The position numbers and the translations under genes were made by a program. The notes beneath the pieces are model-generated. The model was not told the origin of the DNA. It made no database searches and worked only from the letters and a program-made list of their open reading frames with translations. A DNA stretch of 20,000 nt from Tubiluchus corallicola (lineage: Eukaryota; Priapulida; Priapulimorpha; Priapulimorphida; Tubiluchidae): contig JAQGDQ010001147.1 in NCBI GenBank assembly GCA_030141605.1, forward strand, positions 1 to 20,000, read 5' to 3'. Shown here piece by piece: positions 18,500 to 20,000 of this stretch; the first letter of the stretch is position 1, and every line of letters starts with the position of its first letter.

Positions 18500-19172
18500 T
18501 TTCAGAATAACTGCAACTCTGAAAAACGGTTTTCTACTAGCAGTTCTTTCTTCATCGAACGATTTAATACATCTAAGGGTCAAAGGTCGTTAAAATATCA
18601 GGGATCAGTATTATGGAACTCCCTACCTGATCATATATCTTCTTTACCACCTGCATTCACGAAATAAACAGTACACTAAGGCACTTCTTGAATCTTACGT
18701 ATAAATCAATTTTTTGTTTATTAGATGTACATTCTTGTGGTAATTTTTGCTGAAAATTAATTTTTTTATAAGGTGCAAACTCACTTTCTATAATGTAAAA
18801 TAATGAACATGCTACTTATATTACAGGCAACACAGTCAGCAAAATGGACATAATGATTTGGCTCAGAAACAATTGTGAAGTATTTTCAATGCTTAGTAGT
18901 TTATAAATTTGTTTATGAAACCATGGTTTTTGGTTTTTGATTTTTGATTTTTGTTGTTTTTGCTGTTGTTGTATTTTTGTTTTTGTTTTTTGTATTTCTG
19001 GACGTTTATGTATTTTTTAATAGTTACCATCTGCTATCATTAGCATCTTTTTGTTTACTGTCTTTTTGAGAAGGGTGGTTGACTCGATAACCTTTGGTTT
19101 TTCGCCACCCTTTCTCCCATGTTCGTTTGTATTTTTGTGTATTTTATTTTACTCTTACTCTTACTCTTACTA
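18500..19172 (+). pseudogene. LINE 3' fragment: RT C-terminus, 3' hairpin and hexamer tail
   Basis: The plus strand encodes SSFFIERFNTSKGQRSLKYQ (from about 18541), then GSVLWNSLPDHISSLPPAFTK. The pattern of K-G-x-R-S-L-x-Y-x-G-S-x-L-W-N-S-L-P is the common C-terminal end of reverse transcriptases in CR1/L2/Jockey-like non-LTR elements. A frame slip then leads to KALLESYV and a stop. Downstream is a T-rich 3' region, a hairpin (GAGAAGGGTGG at 19068-19078, CCACCCTTTCTC at 19105-19116) and a TTACTC tail. It is 5'-truncated and decayed. Exact ends are estimates. Confidence 0.7.
19149..19172. repeat. TTACTC hexamer microsatellite
   Basis: Three exact TTACTC units plus one TTACTA, at the probable 3' end of the LINE fragment. 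Short-repeat tails are common for CR1/L2-type elements. Confidence 0.85.
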
Positions 19173-19543
19173 TTACTATATTGGTGATATATGAATAAAT
19201 AAGGTTGCCAAATGTCCCCATTTTCTCTGATCATCGTAACTTTTAAACTATTGTCCTGGCATTCCTCTGCTTTCTAAAATGTCTGGTATTTTTGCTCTCG
19301 TTCTCTCGAAAATGTTTTCAAAATTTAAACAGCACAAAATAGACTAGGCATGTTCTTTCCAGCTTCATTGCTGCTTATGTCATATGCTACGTACATTGCA
19401 TTTTCGCAAGACGCTCTCTGATTTGCAGAACAACCGTCTTTTGTATCTTAGCCATATAAGCTTGGAGATTCTGGGTTAGAAATTCTAGTTGGCCCACAAT
19501 TTTTCTGTGCTGCTTTCTTCACTTAATTAGTCATTAGTTAATT

Positions 19544-19931
19544 AATTGTGTGAAAGATATTTGTGAAGTCGAAATTGAACACTGGTATAAACAACTAAAC
19601 ACAAGATTAAATATTTGCACAAACTAAAACACTTTTATTGCACTACATAGTTATATGTAACATGACTGCTACACTGAGGACCAGCGTGTCCTGCAGTGAT
19701 CACGAATGAGTAGACAGTGGCTAGAAGTGGAATCTAGCCAGTTTATATATGTAAAGAACTATGCAAAAACATGGCTTCACATATCCCATTACAGTATATT
19801 AGGGGAGATACAGTTTGAATATTCATTGGACCATACAATTGCATTAAGGGGTGAATTGAACTAGTAAATGTTAAAGTAACGAATCAATAGATGGCAGCTC
19901 CTAAATATACAGTTACAACTTTCACAAATTG
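19544..19931 (-). mobile_element. Solo LTR, copy C, minus strand, with 5-bp target duplication
   Basis: The LTR is 19549-19926 (378 bp). On the minus strand it starts TGTGAAAGTTGTAACTGTAT, like copy A, and ends ATATCTTTCACA. AATTG flanks both sides (19544-19548, 19927-19931), a perfect 5-bp duplication. On the minus strand the TATA stretch CATATATAAACTGG (about 19750) and an AATAAA (19639-19634) keep the U3-R order. It lies about 1.5 kb upstream of the ABCA start codon, in the same orientation as the gene. Confidence 0.88.
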
Positions 19932-20000
19932 TTAGAAGCGTGATATCTTTCTTAACATGTGTGTGTCTACAATAAAATCAAAATGGGTGAAGCTATAATC

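Overview
The window is eukaryotic, AT-rich genomic DNA, most likely from an invertebrate animal. It is dominated by one minus-strand, intron-rich gene running from about 18097 (start codon) to 472 (stop). The gene is an ABC transporter of subfamily A, closest in motif wording to the ABCA1/ABCA4/ABCA7 group of sterol and phospholipid transporters. I reconstructed 18 exons by hand. Every junction has GT..AG borders. The phases agree within exons 1-5 and within exons 7-18, with no internal stop. The species cannot be named from the sequence.

Gene layout, read from high to low coordinates. Exons 1-5 (18097 to 11470, 196 codons) encode the N-terminus, the first membrane helix and the start of the first extracellular domain. 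Exon 6 (about 10196-10053) encodes the segment that in ABCA1-type proteins lies just before the second membrane helix. Exons 7-18 (9882 to 472, 565 residues plus stop) encode the last four helices of the second membrane domain, the complete second nucleotide-binding domain (NBD2: Walker A, Q-loop, YSGGNKRK signature, Walker B, H-loop) and a C-terminal tail starting VFVNFA.

The main oddity is that the middle of the transporter is absent. Most of the first extracellular domain, membrane helices 2-6, NBD1, the second extracellular domain and the first helices of the second half would have to lie between exons 5 and 7. Only about 170 bp separate exon 6 from exon 7, and the phases around exon 6 fit neither neighbour. 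Either the locus carries a large internal deletion (a broken gene or a rearranged half-size gene), or the assembly has collapsed two parts of a longer locus. Exon 5 would join exon 7 in frame if exon 6 were skipped.

The introns and 5' flank are rich in mobile DNA. There are two near-identical hAT-type non-autonomous elements with 8-bp target duplications (1105-1453, 4680-4976) and a third, diverged one (8346-8550). A roughly 1-kb pogo/Tigger-like element with TA duplications lies at 7202-8181. Three solo LTRs of one family sit at 13060-13434, 15588-16000 and, on the minus strand, 19549-19926; two of them have exact 5-bp duplications. Two LINE reverse-transcriptase C-terminal relics lie at 10724-11119 (minus) and 18500-19172 (plus). 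Intron 3 holds a seven-unit degenerate tandem array (14010-14975) with DR1-type AGGTCA repeats. I found no tRNA, rRNA, CRISPR or bacterial-type operon features.
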